From the NCBI GenBank assembly GCA_905221605.1, contig CAJNDS010000502.1:204501-268500 (forward strand): DNA of 64,000 bases, read 5' to 3'. Below are positions 50,800 through 61,652 of this stretch, piece by piece. The translations under genes and the position numbers were made by a program. The stretch's first letter is position 1. Every line of letters starts with the position of its first letter. The DNA comes from Symbiodinium natans (taxonomy: Eukaryota > Sar > Dinophyceae > Suessiales > Symbiodiniaceae). The notes below the pieces were generated by a model that worked only from the letters and a program-made list of their open reading frames with translations, was not told the DNA's origin and searched no databases.

Positions 50800-53460
50800 G
50801 TTGCCCCACTCTCTGAGCTGCTGTTGCGCTGCAGGACTACAACTACACCGCCACAACAACCCAGGACGAGCCGGGGCAGGGTTTAGTCATAAACTTGGAG
50901 TTTGTGCTTGCAGTTCTGGGTTTTCAAGGTGTGAGTGAGTGAGTGCGTGAGTGAGTGAGTGAGCGTGCGTGTGCGCATGGGGCTTCATTGTCAAGAGTGT
51001 TGTCTGATGCTGTAGAGCATGGAGACCCGAAAGCTTGAAGAACCTACATCGAGCTCGACGACCAATTGGCCGTCCACTTCCCTTCCGGGCTTTAGAGTGC
51101 CAGTCTGGGTTTTCTAGGGTTTCTTTTGGTTTAGCATGTTTGGCCATTCGGGTTCGGGGCTGTTGAACTTGTAGGTTGACTGCAAGTCACAAACCAGCAA
51201 TTGCCCTACAGTAAACCTCGACCTCTCAACCCTGAATCCTCAACCCTAAGCAACACGAATGCGACAGGCTTGCCCTTTGTGACTGTTCATGCTATGCATG
51301 CCACTTCTGCCGATAAAGCCTGCCCAGCTCTTAGTGGGCTAGACTCGGACATTCAAGGTGTCGTTTGCAGGGTTCGTATCGGCCCTAAATGGCCGATCCC
51401 CTCACTTTTGCTCTTTAGGCTCGGTCCCCTCAGAAGCCCTATGAAGACAACAAACAAACAGCACGGCGGCTGTTGCGCCTGAAGGACGCTGGCAGCACGA
51501 GCTACCAGGCAGGGACCTTCCCCGAAGCCTCACAGCCTGAAGCCCCAAAACCTGGAAGCCCCGAAACAAAATCGCGAAGCTCTCGACCTCAAGCTTTCAA
51601 CCATGGACTCATTGAATTGGAGAATGCTCTAGGCCAGGCAGGGTGCACAGAATGCACTCCCCAAATCATCTTCGGGCTAAATTTCAGGAACATTGCTTGC
51701 TTGATGGGTGCCGGAGTCTCCGGGGTGCGTTGGGCACTCTCACGGGATCATCGACTATCCCAGTTCCCACTACAAAAAGAGAGCTTCCAAAAGGTTCAAC
51801 ATAAACCTGAATCCGAAAGCTGCAGGGGCGTTGACGCGCCGCAGTTGCAATGCGCCCAGACGTACCTAAACTCGAAGACCTATGCGGTTTAGGGTTATAG
51901 TTATAGGTTGTGGGTTGAGGGTCTAAACCCAAGGCATGTTCCAACATCTCCGCCTGTGACGTCGCCCTCGGCTGGACCAGTTATTACATCGGCATGCTGC
52001 CGCTGGGTCTAAGGGCTTAAGGGCTGAGGCGTGAGGTCCCCTTCAGGTTAACTTCTGGACTTAGGTTCTTTATGAGGATTTTCGTGCCCTCAACCTCACA
52101 AGAACAAACCCTTTTGGCACCCCAGAGACCCGGCATCTGGCAAGCAGCCTGCTAGGATGCCAACTCGAACCCACTCTCAGTTGATGCGCTGTTGATGCAA
52201 TGCTCCCCCCACCCTTTGCTTAAATAGGGTTCAGGGTCTTGTTGGGTTCGGGCTGTAGTTTCAGTAGGGCTGTAGTTGGCGTCGAAGGCCGTGCTATGGT
52301 ATGTTGAAAGGATGCCCCGAAAGGCATAGTGTTCAGAACAAAATCCCTGGAGAAACATAAACAAGAACAAGAAACAGCACCCATCGACCCTCAAGCTTAT
52401 TGTCTCACATAGCTTGAAACGATCGCTGCTGTGAGGAATGGCACCGGATTGACGGAGAATGAAACGCAGAATCTCTGCTCGGCCGCGACCTCAACGCGAC
52501 CAGGTACCAGCATGGGCTATTAGGCCCTATAGAATCCCCATAGCGACCCTAGAAAGGGCCCTGCTAAGGGAGTTTAGGGTGTATTAGCCCATCCAGGTAA
52601 GATATGAAAGGTTTGTCGATTTTGGCCCGGGGGCGAACCCTAAGGTCACCCAGGAGCTGGAGAACTGCTCTTCGGCTGCAGCCAGCTGAGATGCCCAGCG
52701 GATCTGAGACCCTCAAGGAGTTCCGGCCCTTATAAGAGAACCAGACGGGGGGGAGGAGGGGGGGAGGGGGAAACCCAAAACCCCGGACCCGAACCCGAAA
52801 CCCTAAACAATGAACCGTTAAACGGAGGCTACTACGTCCAGGGGTGCTGCGATGAAGGTATGATGAACCTGCCGGTGCCGTGGCTATTTTGAGACTTGCG
52901 GCTTCGAAGGGTCTGCCCTCACGCCACCTGGGTTTCGCTGCAGGGGAGCTTCTTTGATCGGTAGGGGGACCCTTACAAGGGATCTTGGGGGGGGGGGGGG
53001 GGGGGTAATTTTAGGGTCAGTGTAGGGGCTACTTAGGTAGAAAGGGACTATATACAATGTATATGGTGCAGTTCTGGCCAGACCCAGATCCCCCTCCCGC
53101 TGAGGGTTTTAGGGCTTGGGGTATAGGGCTTCGGCTTTCCCGTGAGGGTTTGGGGTTTATTGGGGGAACCATGTCTCGGGGGTCTCTCCTTATGCCGCTT
53201 CGACGCTCATACTTCTTAGATTCTTGACCCCCAAAGTTGTGCGCCTCCGTGAACACCCTGGACCCTCCTACCCAAGCCCCCGAAATTGAAAGCCAACCTG
53301 ATCCCAATCCCCAAAAGAAACAACGCCCCGAGCCCCTTAACATCCAGCAGACCCTACACCTTACAACGCAGGCGGACGTCGTGAGCTTCTACGCGGGAAT
53401 GGACTTCTACATGGTCTGCCCTGGCTTCGAATACAAATGCCAAGGCCCGGAGTCCCAACA
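50800..53460 (+). CDS. Repeated multi-exon module, copy 2
   Basis: Islands in the same order as copy 1: DYNYTATTTQ (50835-50864, donor altered), FWVFK (50914-50928), YIELDDQLAVHFPSGL (about 51045-51093), LLRLKDAGSTSYQ (about 51470-51508), GQAGCTECTPQIIFG (about 51630), ACSNISACDVALGWTSYYI (51934-52006), RNGTGLTENETQNLC (about 52440), ELENCSSAAAS (about 52650), YYVQGCCDE (52828-52857) and ADVVSFYAGMDFYMVCPG (53372-53452). Substitutions relative to copies 1 and 3 are frequent, but Cys residues, sequons and lengths are mostly kept, which favours protein-level constraint over plain repeat decay. Some splice borders are lost, so this copy may be partly defunct. Confidence 0.48.
51934..52006 (+). 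CDS. 73-nt exon, copy 2
   Basis: Between CCCAAG and GTCTAAG. Encodes ACSNISACDVALGWTSYYIG then MLPL. Same length and phase as copies 1 and 3. Confidence 0.55.
52828..52857 (+). CDS. 30-nt exon, copy 2 (YYVQGCCDE)
   Basis: Between AACGGAG and GTATGATG. Four of nine residues differ from copy 1, but the Cys pair and the length are kept. Confidence 0.55.
53372..53452 (+). CDS. 81-nt exon-like island, copy 2 (ADVVSFY...)
   Basis: Follows CAACGCAG. Encodes ADVVSFYAGMDFYMVCPGFE then YKCQGPE, 12 nt shorter than copies 1 and 3 but in frame. The GT after GAG seen in copy 3 is TC here. Confidence 0.45.
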
Positions 53461-56400
53461 AGCGCCCTCAACCCTAAACCCTAAACCCGAAACCATACAC
53501 CCCAAGCCCGCAATCCCAAAACGCCAACAAGCCCTGCGCCTCCTCTACGAGGCCTGGGCAGCAGCATTGGCAGCGGGAGCACGACCCAGGACGACCCTGA
53601 ACCGCTGAGCTTCGAAGTCGAAGCCCAGAGTAGTAAAGCCTTGGGCTTGAGGCTTGGGGTTTTGGGGCTTGGGGCTTGGGGCTTGGGGCTTTGGGGTTTG
53701 GGGTTTGGGGTTTGGGGTTTGGGGTTTGGGGTTTCGGGGTTTGGGGTTTAGGGTTTAGGGTTTGGGGTTTAGCTGGGCAGAGTTATAACTACTTGAAATT
53801 GAGGAGCTTGTTCTTGCAGTGTTCGGCTTTCAAGGTGTGTGTGTGGGCGTGTGAGTGAGTGAGTGAGTGTGCGTGTGTGTATGGGGGAGTCAGGCCTCAT
53901 TACACAAAGGCTGTTTGTTGGCTGATGCCGTATACAGCAGGGAGACCCTAAAGCCTTGAGACCCTTCATCGAGCTCGACGACCAAATGGGCCATCCACTT
54001 CCCTTCCGGGCTTCTGGATGCCAGTCTGGCTGGGGATAGCTAAAACTTGGAGTTTGTAGTTACAGTTCCTGGGTTTTCAAGGTGAAGGTGAGCGTGGCGA
54101 GGTGTCGCCTGCGGGGTTTGTATCGGCCCTTCAGGCTCGGTTCCCTCAGAAGCCCCATCGAAACAACAAAATGGTTCTACTTTCGACCCCACCCTGCAGG
54201 CAAGGAGCTTTCGGGCTCACCCTGGGGTGGGGATACTCTGGGGTTGGGGGCGCGATTCTTTGGGGCTACTCGGAAGTTGGGCACTGCAGGGTCTCTCTTG
54301 GGCAGTGCTGGGATTCTCTGCGGATGCTCTGGGGCAGTGGCTCTTGGGGATATTCTGGGGTTGGGCGCTCCAGGGACTCTTTGGGGATACTCTGGCTTGG
54401 GATATGGGGAGAAGAGTTTAGTTTAAAGTCTAACAACCCCACACCGAGGGTGGGTGAAAACACGGCAGCATTGTTGCGCGTGAAGGACGGTTACGGTGGC
54501 AGCACGAGCTACCAGGCGGGGACGTTCCCCAAACCTCAGTGTTGACAGCCCCCAACCCCTAAAGCCTTGAATCCCCGAAAACAAGCCCCCGAAGCTCTCA
54601 ACCAAAAACTTTCAACCATGAAGGCGTTAAGTTTGAAAATGTGCGGGCCAGGCAGGGTGCACAGAATGTATCCCCACATCATATTCGGGTAAAGGAATAT
54701 TGCTTACTTGATGGTGCTTAGGGCAGTCTCGTGGGATCATAGACTCCCAAGTTGCCTCTACCTATTGACGGTTCAGAGTTTAGGGTTTAGGGCTTAGGGT
54801 AGACGAAGGTCCAACAGAGGGTTGCAAAAGAACTCAGCCAGCGAACCCCAGACTCTGGACCCTAACCCTGAGATCCTTGTAAACCCGAATTCCTACAACT
54901 GTAGGGGTGTGGACCTTCCCGCCGTTGCAATGTGACTAGACGTTCAACTCGAAATCCTGTACGGTTCTAGAGGCTTTTGCGTCTAGGGCCTAAGCCCAAG
55001 GACTGTTCCACCCTCAGCGACTGTGACGCCCTCGTCGCCAACGCCAGCCAGTACTTCGGCATGCTGCCGCTGGGTCTCAGAGCTTAAGGCCTGAGGCCTG
55101 AGGCTGCTTTGGGTTGAGGGCTTTTTTGGGTTTAGAGGTTAAGCCCTAGGCCCTCAATTGCTCTTGCCGCCTCAAAGTGAAGACGGAACGTCTTGCCAAA
55201 GAGTACCCTTTACTCCCCAAGCCGTGTGGTTTTTCAGGGTGCCCCAGAAGGCAGAGCATGCTGAACAGCCCCCCCCATGGAGAAAAGAAAACACAAGCAA
55301 AACAAGACCTCATGGACCCCCAAGCTAATAGTCTCACGTATACCCCCTGATGCCGTGTGAGGAATGATACGAGCAACTTGACGTGGAGCGAGCAGTACAG
55401 TGTCTGCATGGCCGCGACCTCAGCGCGAGGACCAGAGAAGAAATAAGACAGAAGCTTTTTGTTTCTCGCCCATGCGCTGTCTCCTAAACGAAGGGTTTAG
55501 GGTTTAGGTGTTAATGTTGATCCTCCCCAACCGACCGCCCAGTTGGCCGGCGAGATGGAGAACTGCTTTTCGGCCGCAGCCAGCTGAAATCAAAGGTTGC
55601 CATGTCTCGGGGCTGAAGGGCTGTGGGTTTGACACCCCCAGCAGTGAGAAGGGGGCCAAGCACTCCTTCAACAGAATGAGGCAAGCCCCCCGCCCCAAAG
55701 TCCGATCCTTCCCGCACCTCTGCCGGGTGGAAGAGTTTGCGTCGGCCCACTCCCGGGGGATGGTAAGTACAGGGCTCAAAGACATAGCAGGGCCCTTTGC
55801 CTGCGGCAGCGACTCGAAAGGGGGTGCATGCACCATTGATACTAAGAAGTGCCTGGGGGCAGGGGGCGTGACTGATCGCACGGTTTTGCTTCGCTCTCTC
55901 AGAGAGACTCTCAAAGCCGATAGGCAAAATATAACGCGCCCACCGGCAGGGTGGGGCGGGGGGGGAGGAGAAGTGTCACTCTGACGTAGCGAGAAGTATG
56001 GGTAGAAGAAGAGAGAGACAGAGAGAGAGAGAGAGTGAGACTGAGATTGAGTGAGTGTCAGAGGGCGCAGGTTTCGGGGTTTCTGTAGCTTGGGTGCTAA
56101 TGAATGCCAGGGTTGGGGGTTTGGGGCACCACAAGCCCGCATAAGCTCACTAAACGCAGGCTTCTACACGCGTGGCTGCTGCGATGAAGGTATGTCGCAG
56201 CTTCCTGTGCCGCGGCTGTTTTTGGACTTGCGGTTTCGAAGGGTCTGCCCTTGCTGTCAATGCTGTCGCATGCCGCTTGGGTTCCGTTGCAGGGCACGGC
56301 CGGAGAGGTTCTTTGATGAAAGTACGACGGCGGTCACTCCTAACTGGCATCCTGAAACCCCAAACTTTCCCAGGCAGGCGGACAGCAAAATATGCAGGTA

Positions 56401-57030
56401 AACGGCACGTGTACACATGTACAGCACAGAAGTCCCAAGGGCCCTGGGGTTTAAGGGGAGGTGGACATCCCCAGTGTGTCCCTTGTCGTGTGGGTTTATG
56501 CTCATACTTCCTGGACGACAGACAAACCCACGCCCCGGTCGGAACCGCCGGGACGGCGTAAACACCCCGAAATTCACAACCCAAAGCCTGGAACCGCAAA
56601 TCCGTCCCAATCCCAAGATCAATGCCCCGAATCCCTTAAAACCCTAAACCCAAACCCCAGGCTTGCCCTAAACCCCAAACGCTACAAGCCTGAAACCCCC
56701 AATCCGTCCCAATCCCAAAGCTAATGCACCCAACCCCTAAACACCCCTACAACCCCAAACCCCGAAACCCTAAACCCTAAACCCTACACCCTACACCCTA
56801 AACCCTAAACTCTAAGCCCCTAAACTTGCCCCAAACCCCGAGAACCCTATGCCCTACAACACAGGCCGACATCGTGAACTTCTACCTGGCAACGAGCTTT
56901 CTCAGCTTCTGCCCGCAGATCCTTGCAGGCTACGTCGCCTCATGCCTAGGCCCGGAGGTTCTAGGGTTTAGGGTTTAGGGTTAGGGTTTAGGGTTTAGGG
57001 TTTAGGGTTTAGGGTTTAGGGTTTAGGTTA
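53460..57030 (+). CDS. Repeated multi-exon module, copy 3
   Basis: Same order again: CSAFK micro-exon (53820-53834), FIELDDQMGHPLPF (about 53967-54010), a second micro-exon (54066-54081), AALLRVKDGYGGSTSYQAGT (about 54472-54531), CAGQAGCTECIP (about 54647), DCSTLSDCDALVANASQYF (55001-55073), RNDTSNLTWSEQYSVCM (about 55362-55410), EMENCFSAAAS (about 55550), FYTRGCCDE (56160-56189) and ADIVNFYLATSFLSFCPQ (56865-56957, with a GT donor). Paralogous non-coding flanks are shared with copies 1 and 2, so the duplications are fairly recent. The array could be three genes or one gene with a triplicated exon cassette; no start or stop separating copies was identified. Confidence 0.5.
53640..53775. repeat. 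GGGGCTT to GGGGTTT variant telomere-like array
   Basis: Units change progressively from GGGGCTT to GGGGTTT and finally TTTAGGG, lying in a putative intron before a micro-exon. Confidence 0.9.
55001..55073 (+). CDS. 73-nt exon, copy 3
   Basis: Between CCCAAG and GTCTCAG. Encodes DCSTLSDCDALVANASQYFG then MLPL; both Cys and the NAS sequon are conserved. Confidence 0.6.
56160..56189 (+). CDS. 30-nt exon, copy 3 (FYTRGCCDE)
   Basis: Between AAACGCAG and GTATGTCG, a good donor. One residue differs from copy 1. Confidence 0.6.
56865..56957 (+). CDS. 93-nt exon, copy 3 (ADIVNFY...)
   Basis: Between ACAACACAG and GTTCTAGGG. Encodes ADIVNFYLATSFLSFCPQ then ILAGYVASCLGPE. The intron begins directly with TTTAGGG repeats (56965-57030). 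Confidence 0.6.
56965..57030. repeat. TTTAGGG array immediately after an exon donor
   Basis: About nine units starting within 10 bp of the GT after the 93-nt exon. Confidence 0.95.
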
Positions 57031-57109
57031 CACTTCCCCCCACCTCACCCTCTGGCTTCGAACCCCGAAGCCCCCTAAACCCGCAATCCCCGAAAGCATC
57101 AGAAGCTCC

Positions 57110-57410
57110 AAAACCCTAAACCCTAAACCCTAAACCCTAAACCCTAAAACCCTATGAGCCAGGCAGCACCACGACTTCGTACATCTCAGGCGGCTACGGC
57201 GGCTACCGGGGCCGACTCCCCCAACCCTAAACCCTAAATCACCCCAGCCCAGGCTGTGATCCCTTTAAAGGCAACACCCTGAAGCCTAAACCCTAAACCC
57301 TAAACCCTAAACCCGAAACCCGAAACCCTAAACCCTAATTCCTAAACCCTAAACCCTAGACCCTAGACCCGAAACCCTAAACCCTAAACTCTTAAGCCCC
57401 AAACCCCTGT
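57110..57410. repeat. CCCTAAA arrays around an exon-like island
   Basis: Arrays at 57110-57150 and 57285-57410 enclose a short island at about 57163-57213 that encodes STTTSYISGGYGGYRG after CCAG. The Gly/Tyr/Ser/Thr character matches the island at 61653-61712. Confidence 0.7.
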
Positions 57411-57593
57411 AGCGCCTATCATGGTGCCTATTGTGTTGTGTTCGGGGGGAGCGGGCTTAGGCTTAGCTTAGGAACCTCTTGTTCACTCTCCTGTGCCTGA
57501 ACCTCGAAGCCTAGCGTAGGGTCTGCGGGGTACCCTACCCAAAACCCAAAACCCAAAACCTCTGCACCATATAAACCTAAATGTTAAACACGA

Positions 57594-58312
57594 ATTTGGG
57601 AATCGGACCCCCATTGTTCAGCACGAATTTGGGAATTTGATCCATTTTGGCCCCTCTGACCCCTCTGACCCCCCCATTGTTCAGCACGAATTTGGGAATT
57701 TGATCCATTTCGGCCCTTCTGACCCCCCTGACCCCCCATTGTTCAGCACGAATTTGGGAATTTGATCCATTTTGGCCCTTCTGACCCCTTTGACCCCCTC
57801 ATTGTTCAGCACGAATTTGGGAATTTGATCCATTTTGGCCCCTCTGACCCCTCTGACCCCCCAGTGTTCAGCACAATTTTGGGAGTTTGATCCGTTTTGG
57901 CCCTTCTGACCCCTCTGACACCCCATTGCTCAGCACGAATGCTCGCTTCCCAGTAAGTTCTAAATAAGATTTGTATAGCAGAAATGACCCCCTCATTTTC
58001 CAGATTTCTCTGGCCCTCTCAATTCTGGCCCTCTGACCCCTTTTACCCCCCCATTGTTCAGCACGAATTTGGGAATTTGATCCATTTTTGCCCCTCTGAC
58101 CCCCCATTGTTCAGCACGAATTAAGGAATTTTGATCCATTTTGGCCCCTCTGACCCCTCTGACCCCCCCCCATTGTTCAGCACGAATTAGGGAATTTGAT
58201 CCATTTTGGCCCGTCTGACCCCTTTGACCCCCCCATTGTTCAGCACGAATTTGGGAATTTGTTCCATTCTGGCTCTCTGACGCCTTTAACCCCACTTGTT
58301 CAACACGAACAA
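57594..58312. repeat. Minisatellite, about 66-bp unit, about ten copies
   Basis: Units contain CATTGTTCAGCACGAATTTG, GGAATTTGATCCATTTTGGC and a variable CCCCTCTGACC spacer. One copy near 57940-58020 is interrupted by unrelated sequence. The minus strand can be read through as GVRGAKMDQIPKFVLNNG repeats, but this is a by-product of unit length. Confidence 0.95.
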
Positions 58313-58404
58313 AGAATACACTTTCTATTGTCGTAATGTTATGGGTGGGTTCTTTCCGTTGCCTACACACACTGCTGGCCTAGTAAATGCTCGAACTTGA
58401 GATG

Positions 58405-58447
58405 CTGAACCCTAAACCCTAAACCCTAAACCCTAAACCCTAAACCC
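58405..58447. repeat. Short CCCTAAA array
   Basis: Six units directly left of the structured island at 58448-58561. Confidence 0.95.
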
Positions 58448-58561
58448 GCCCACCACCTCTCCTTCTAGAGGTGAGTGGGCGCAGTACCACGCAGGCCCGA
58501 GCTAGGCTGATCGGGCCTGCAGGCACACCCCTGAAGGGGTCGCCTAGCTTGGTCGCCAAGC
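58448..58561. ncRNA. Compact structured island: four hairpins and a possible pseudoknot
   Basis: Hairpin 1: 58448-58460 pairs with 58467-58480 (13 bp, one bulge, loop CCTTCT). Hairpin 2: 58491-58500 pairs with 58511-58520 (10 bp, perfect). Hairpin 3: ACCCCT/AGGGGT 58527-58540. Hairpin 4: GCTTGG/CCAAGC 58547-58561. The loop of hairpin 2 (GCTAGGC, 58501-58507) is complementary to GCCTAGC at 58542-58548, allowing a pseudoknot that competes with the base of hairpin 4. No known RNA family recognised; transcription is unproven. Confidence 0.45.
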
Positions 58562-58616
58562 ATAGTCCCTAGTAAATATTATTACCCGAAAACCGAGCCT
58601 TTGCTCGCACGAGGTG

Positions 58617-58810
58617 TCCCCTAAACCCTCGCTGCTAAAGGCTCAACCCTCGCTGCTAAAGGCTAAACCCTGGCCTGCTAAAGGCTAAACCCCCGCTGTT
58701 AAAACCCTGGCTAAATCCTCGCTACTAAAGGCGAACCTGGCCTGGCCTGCTAAAGGTCAAACCCTTGGCCTGCTAAAGGCTAAAGCCTGGCTGCTAAAGG
58801 CTTAACCTTC
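58617..58810. repeat. Minisatellite with CTGCTAAAGGCTAAACCC unit
   Basis: About eight irregular copies of a 20-25 bp unit. Its right end overlaps the 3' end of the kinase-like pseudogene. Confidence 0.85.
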
Positions 58811-60401
58811 CGGTTAAGGATGTCGGGAAGCTTGCTTTGCAGGAGCCAAGCAGCCTCCAAAAGCTTCGAACGCCCCAACTGGGCCACGCGACCTTTTCGC
58901 GGCCTAATTTTGGTCAAGGGGGGGTCGTATTTTCCATTTTCAAAGCAAAACAGCATTGGAGACCCCCCTTGGTCAAAACTCTGACCTTCAAAATGAAGCC
59001 TTTTTGTGCCATTTCTGAGCTTCTTTTGGGCTTCTGCCAGACCATTTCTGTGCCTTTTTAGGTTTTCGAGGTTCAGCTTTTCAACCCTCCTGGACAACCT
59101 CTCGTAGGTGGCGAAGTCGAAGAAGCACAAGCGAGGGACTTCCTCATCCAAACTTCGCACCCCCAAATTCGAGGTCCCATAGTCCCGGGGCTTGACCCCA
59201 CTGTGGAGGCTTGCGGCCAAACACCCCAAGACATAGTAGCCCAGGGCCGTTTTGGCCTGGCTGGAAAGGCTTCCTTTCCACAACCGGATCCAGTGCCGGA
59301 GCAAGTGGAGTCTTTCCTGAATAACCCTGCCAAGTCGAGCTCCTCCGTGGTGCCATCGCCAAACCGCAGGTGGGTACGGACAGATCGGAGTCCAACCACC
59401 TGAGCCGCCATTTCCTTGAACTGGCCGGCAAAGTAACGCCCTTCGCCATGAGCATCACTATCGGTGGTCAACTTCAAGACGTGCTGGTCACCTACGGTGT
59501 AGGCCACCCTCGTCTGTCCCTTGCCCCAACTGCTGACCACCAAGGGTTCCTCCAACATTCTGCTCTCCGAGTCTTTGTAGACGGTAATTTGCGGCGGCAG
59601 AAAGTGGTGAGGGAGGATCGCCTTTTTCCGGTTTGCCCGAGCCAAGGCCCAAACCATCGGCGCCTGGTCCGGGGCCTTTTGCGGCTTTGTTGGGCCAGTC
59701 CTAGGCAAAGCGCCCGTGTTTATCCAGTCATTATCTGACTCATCGCTGAACTCAACCTCGGCCCCATCTGCTTCCGCAGCTCTTTCCGCAAGCTCCTCCT
59801 CCAAAGAGGCTTGCTGCTCTTCCTTCACGACCACAGCTCTTTCTTTGAGTCGGACGGGCTCCGAAGGGTCGGGAGTCTCGTCCTGTTCTTCTTCATGAGC
59901 TGAAGACCCATCTTGGCTTTCTTTTCGCCTTGACTGTGGGGGGCTGCGTGGCTTGGGACCCTTTCCTGTCCAATAACCACCGCCCTGGAACGCGGGAGAA
60001 GCAGCTGCATGAGGCTGGTAGGCATCATTGTCCCACCGCGTCTGTGAGGAACTTCACTGCCATAAGGCGTGGAATATTGCCGGTAGTAGCTCCAATCTCC
60101 TTTTCGGCCACTGCCTGACGGCGTGGGTTGCTGCTGGTCTTCACTTGCAGCCAGACGAGCTGCCCGCCTCTCCGCCGGTAGAGGCCTGGTCTTCGACCTG
60201 GAGATAAATTTTTGAGCTAGACCACCAGTCCTTGCCAGCTTGCTCTCTGGCTATTTGGGTCTGTGTGTGGAAACCTTTGGCCTTTGCTTTACAATTTCTG
60301 AGGGTTTCGGGGCTTGCCCGGCCATTCTGACACTTCTCCCAGACCAGTTCTTTTCCTTTGTCCCCTCGACCGGACCATTTCTGGGTTTCTCCCCAGTCCA
60401 T
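58780..60401 (-). pseudogene. Frameshifted kinase-like gene
   Basis: Minus-strand coding sequence broken into several frames. 60401-60141 gives a Lys/Trp-rich start ending VEDQASTGGEAGSSSG; about 60160-60030 gives WSYYRQYSTPYGSEVPHRRG; 60020-59073 has WGKGQTRVAYTVGDQHVLKL, which resembles a Gly-rich loop plus the VAIK lysine. 59304-58780 continues in another frame with KPRDYGTSNLGVR and LCFFDFATYERL, reminiscent of the catalytic-loop D..N and the DFG region. It is therefore an atypical protein-kinase-like fold, perhaps a dispersed dinoflagellate family. The -1 frame change near 59290 and at least two more upstream make an intact product unlikely. Confidence 0.6.
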
Positions 60402-60589
60402 TTTTTGGGCTTTTCCCGGACGTTTTCTGAGCCTGATTCGCTTCTCCCAGACCCTTTGGCTTCATTCCGAGAGTCTCCCAGGCTCCTTGGCTTCATTCCG
60501 AACTCTTCCAAACCATCCCCCAGCGCAAAACCTGATTTTTCGCTGTGAAGCTTCTAGATCTGACCTTTGCACTGTATCTTTAGGGCAAC

Positions 60590-61150
60590 AAGCCTTTCGC
60601 CATGCAGCGCAAAGGGAATAGAAACAATGAGAAGGCCCTCCGGCCGAAGACGTCCCCCAACGCAAAACCTAAGTTTCTTTCGGAAGCTCGAACTTCCAAA
60701 GTCTTTCTCAAGGCACCTTCTTAGATGTTCTTAGTTCTTTTGCAGCAAAGCATCTTCTTCATAGGCAAGCTCCATGACATAAGGAAGCACATTAGAGACT
60801 AGTCCGAGTACAGCGTTCTTTCCCCCCAACGCAAAGCCTAATTTGTCTCTTGCAAGCTTCTAGACATGAGTTTCGCAATGTCGCATTTTCGCAAGGCATG
60901 TTTATAGCAGCGGACATTTCGCCATGCAGCCTTGACGCCCCGAAGTAGAAAATAGGAACAATGAAAAGGCCCTCCGGCCGAAGACGTCCCCCAATGCAAG
61001 ACTTAATTTTCTCTCGGAAACTCGAATTCCAACTTCTTTCCCAAGCCATCTTCTCAGATGTCACCTTGCAGCAAAGCATTTTCACAGGCAGGCTCCATAA
61101 TACAAGGAAGCGTGCTAACATGCTAGATATTAGTCCGAAGTGCAGTAGTG
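60590..61150. repeat. Direct duplication with about 330-bp spacing
   Basis: AAGGCCCTCCGGCCGAAGAC and the following CAACGCAAAACCT(A/-)A segment at about 60630 recur at about 60966, with matching downstream TCTTAGATG/TCTCAGATG. The unit begins near TTCGCCATGCAG (60598 and 60919). No gene recognised. Confidence 0.75.
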
Positions 61151-61254
61151 TTTGAATGCGGGCTGGCTTTGGTTCGGCTGGCTCTGGTTTGTTTCGCTGG
61201 CCTTGGGGTGGGCTTGTCTGCACACAATAGCGTACAGCTGACCATTGCTACACC

Positions 61255-61375
61255 CTGCACCCTAGACCCTAAACCCTAAACCCTCAATCCTCAACCCTCA
61301 ACCCTAAACCCTAAGCCCAAATCCCTAAACCCTAAACCCTAAACCCCTAAACCCCTAAACCCCTCAACGCCTAAC
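61255..61375. repeat. CCCTAAA array drifting to CCCCTAAA
   Basis: Mixed CCCTAAA, CCCTCAA and CCCCTAAA units. Confidence 0.9.
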
Positions 61376-61652
61376 AGCCGCAAGCATCTCTGTGAGCCGA
61401 ACGCAGCAGGTTTAGGGTTTAGGGCTCTAGGGTCTTCGAAATACCCCTTAAGACCCGACATCCTACGCATTCCTACGCCCCGAATCCCTAAACCCTAGCC
61501 TGAAGCCCTACAGCCCCTACACCCCTAACAAAACCTTGAATACCCTGAATACCCTACATACCCTAAATACCCTAAATGCGCTAAATGCCCTAAATACCCT
61601 AAATGACCTTAAATACCTTAAATGCCCTAAACCCCAACGGTCCTCAACTTAG

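Noticed and set aside
57640-58260. Spliced-leader gene array from repeated CCATTTTGGC
   Set aside because: Only about 10 bp match; the leader's CTCAAG end and the donor site are absent from every unit.
57681-58370. Minus-strand ORFs with GVRGAKMDQIPKF repeats as a real repeat protein
   Set aside because: Frame breaks between units and no start or flanking coding sequence; explained by the minisatellite.
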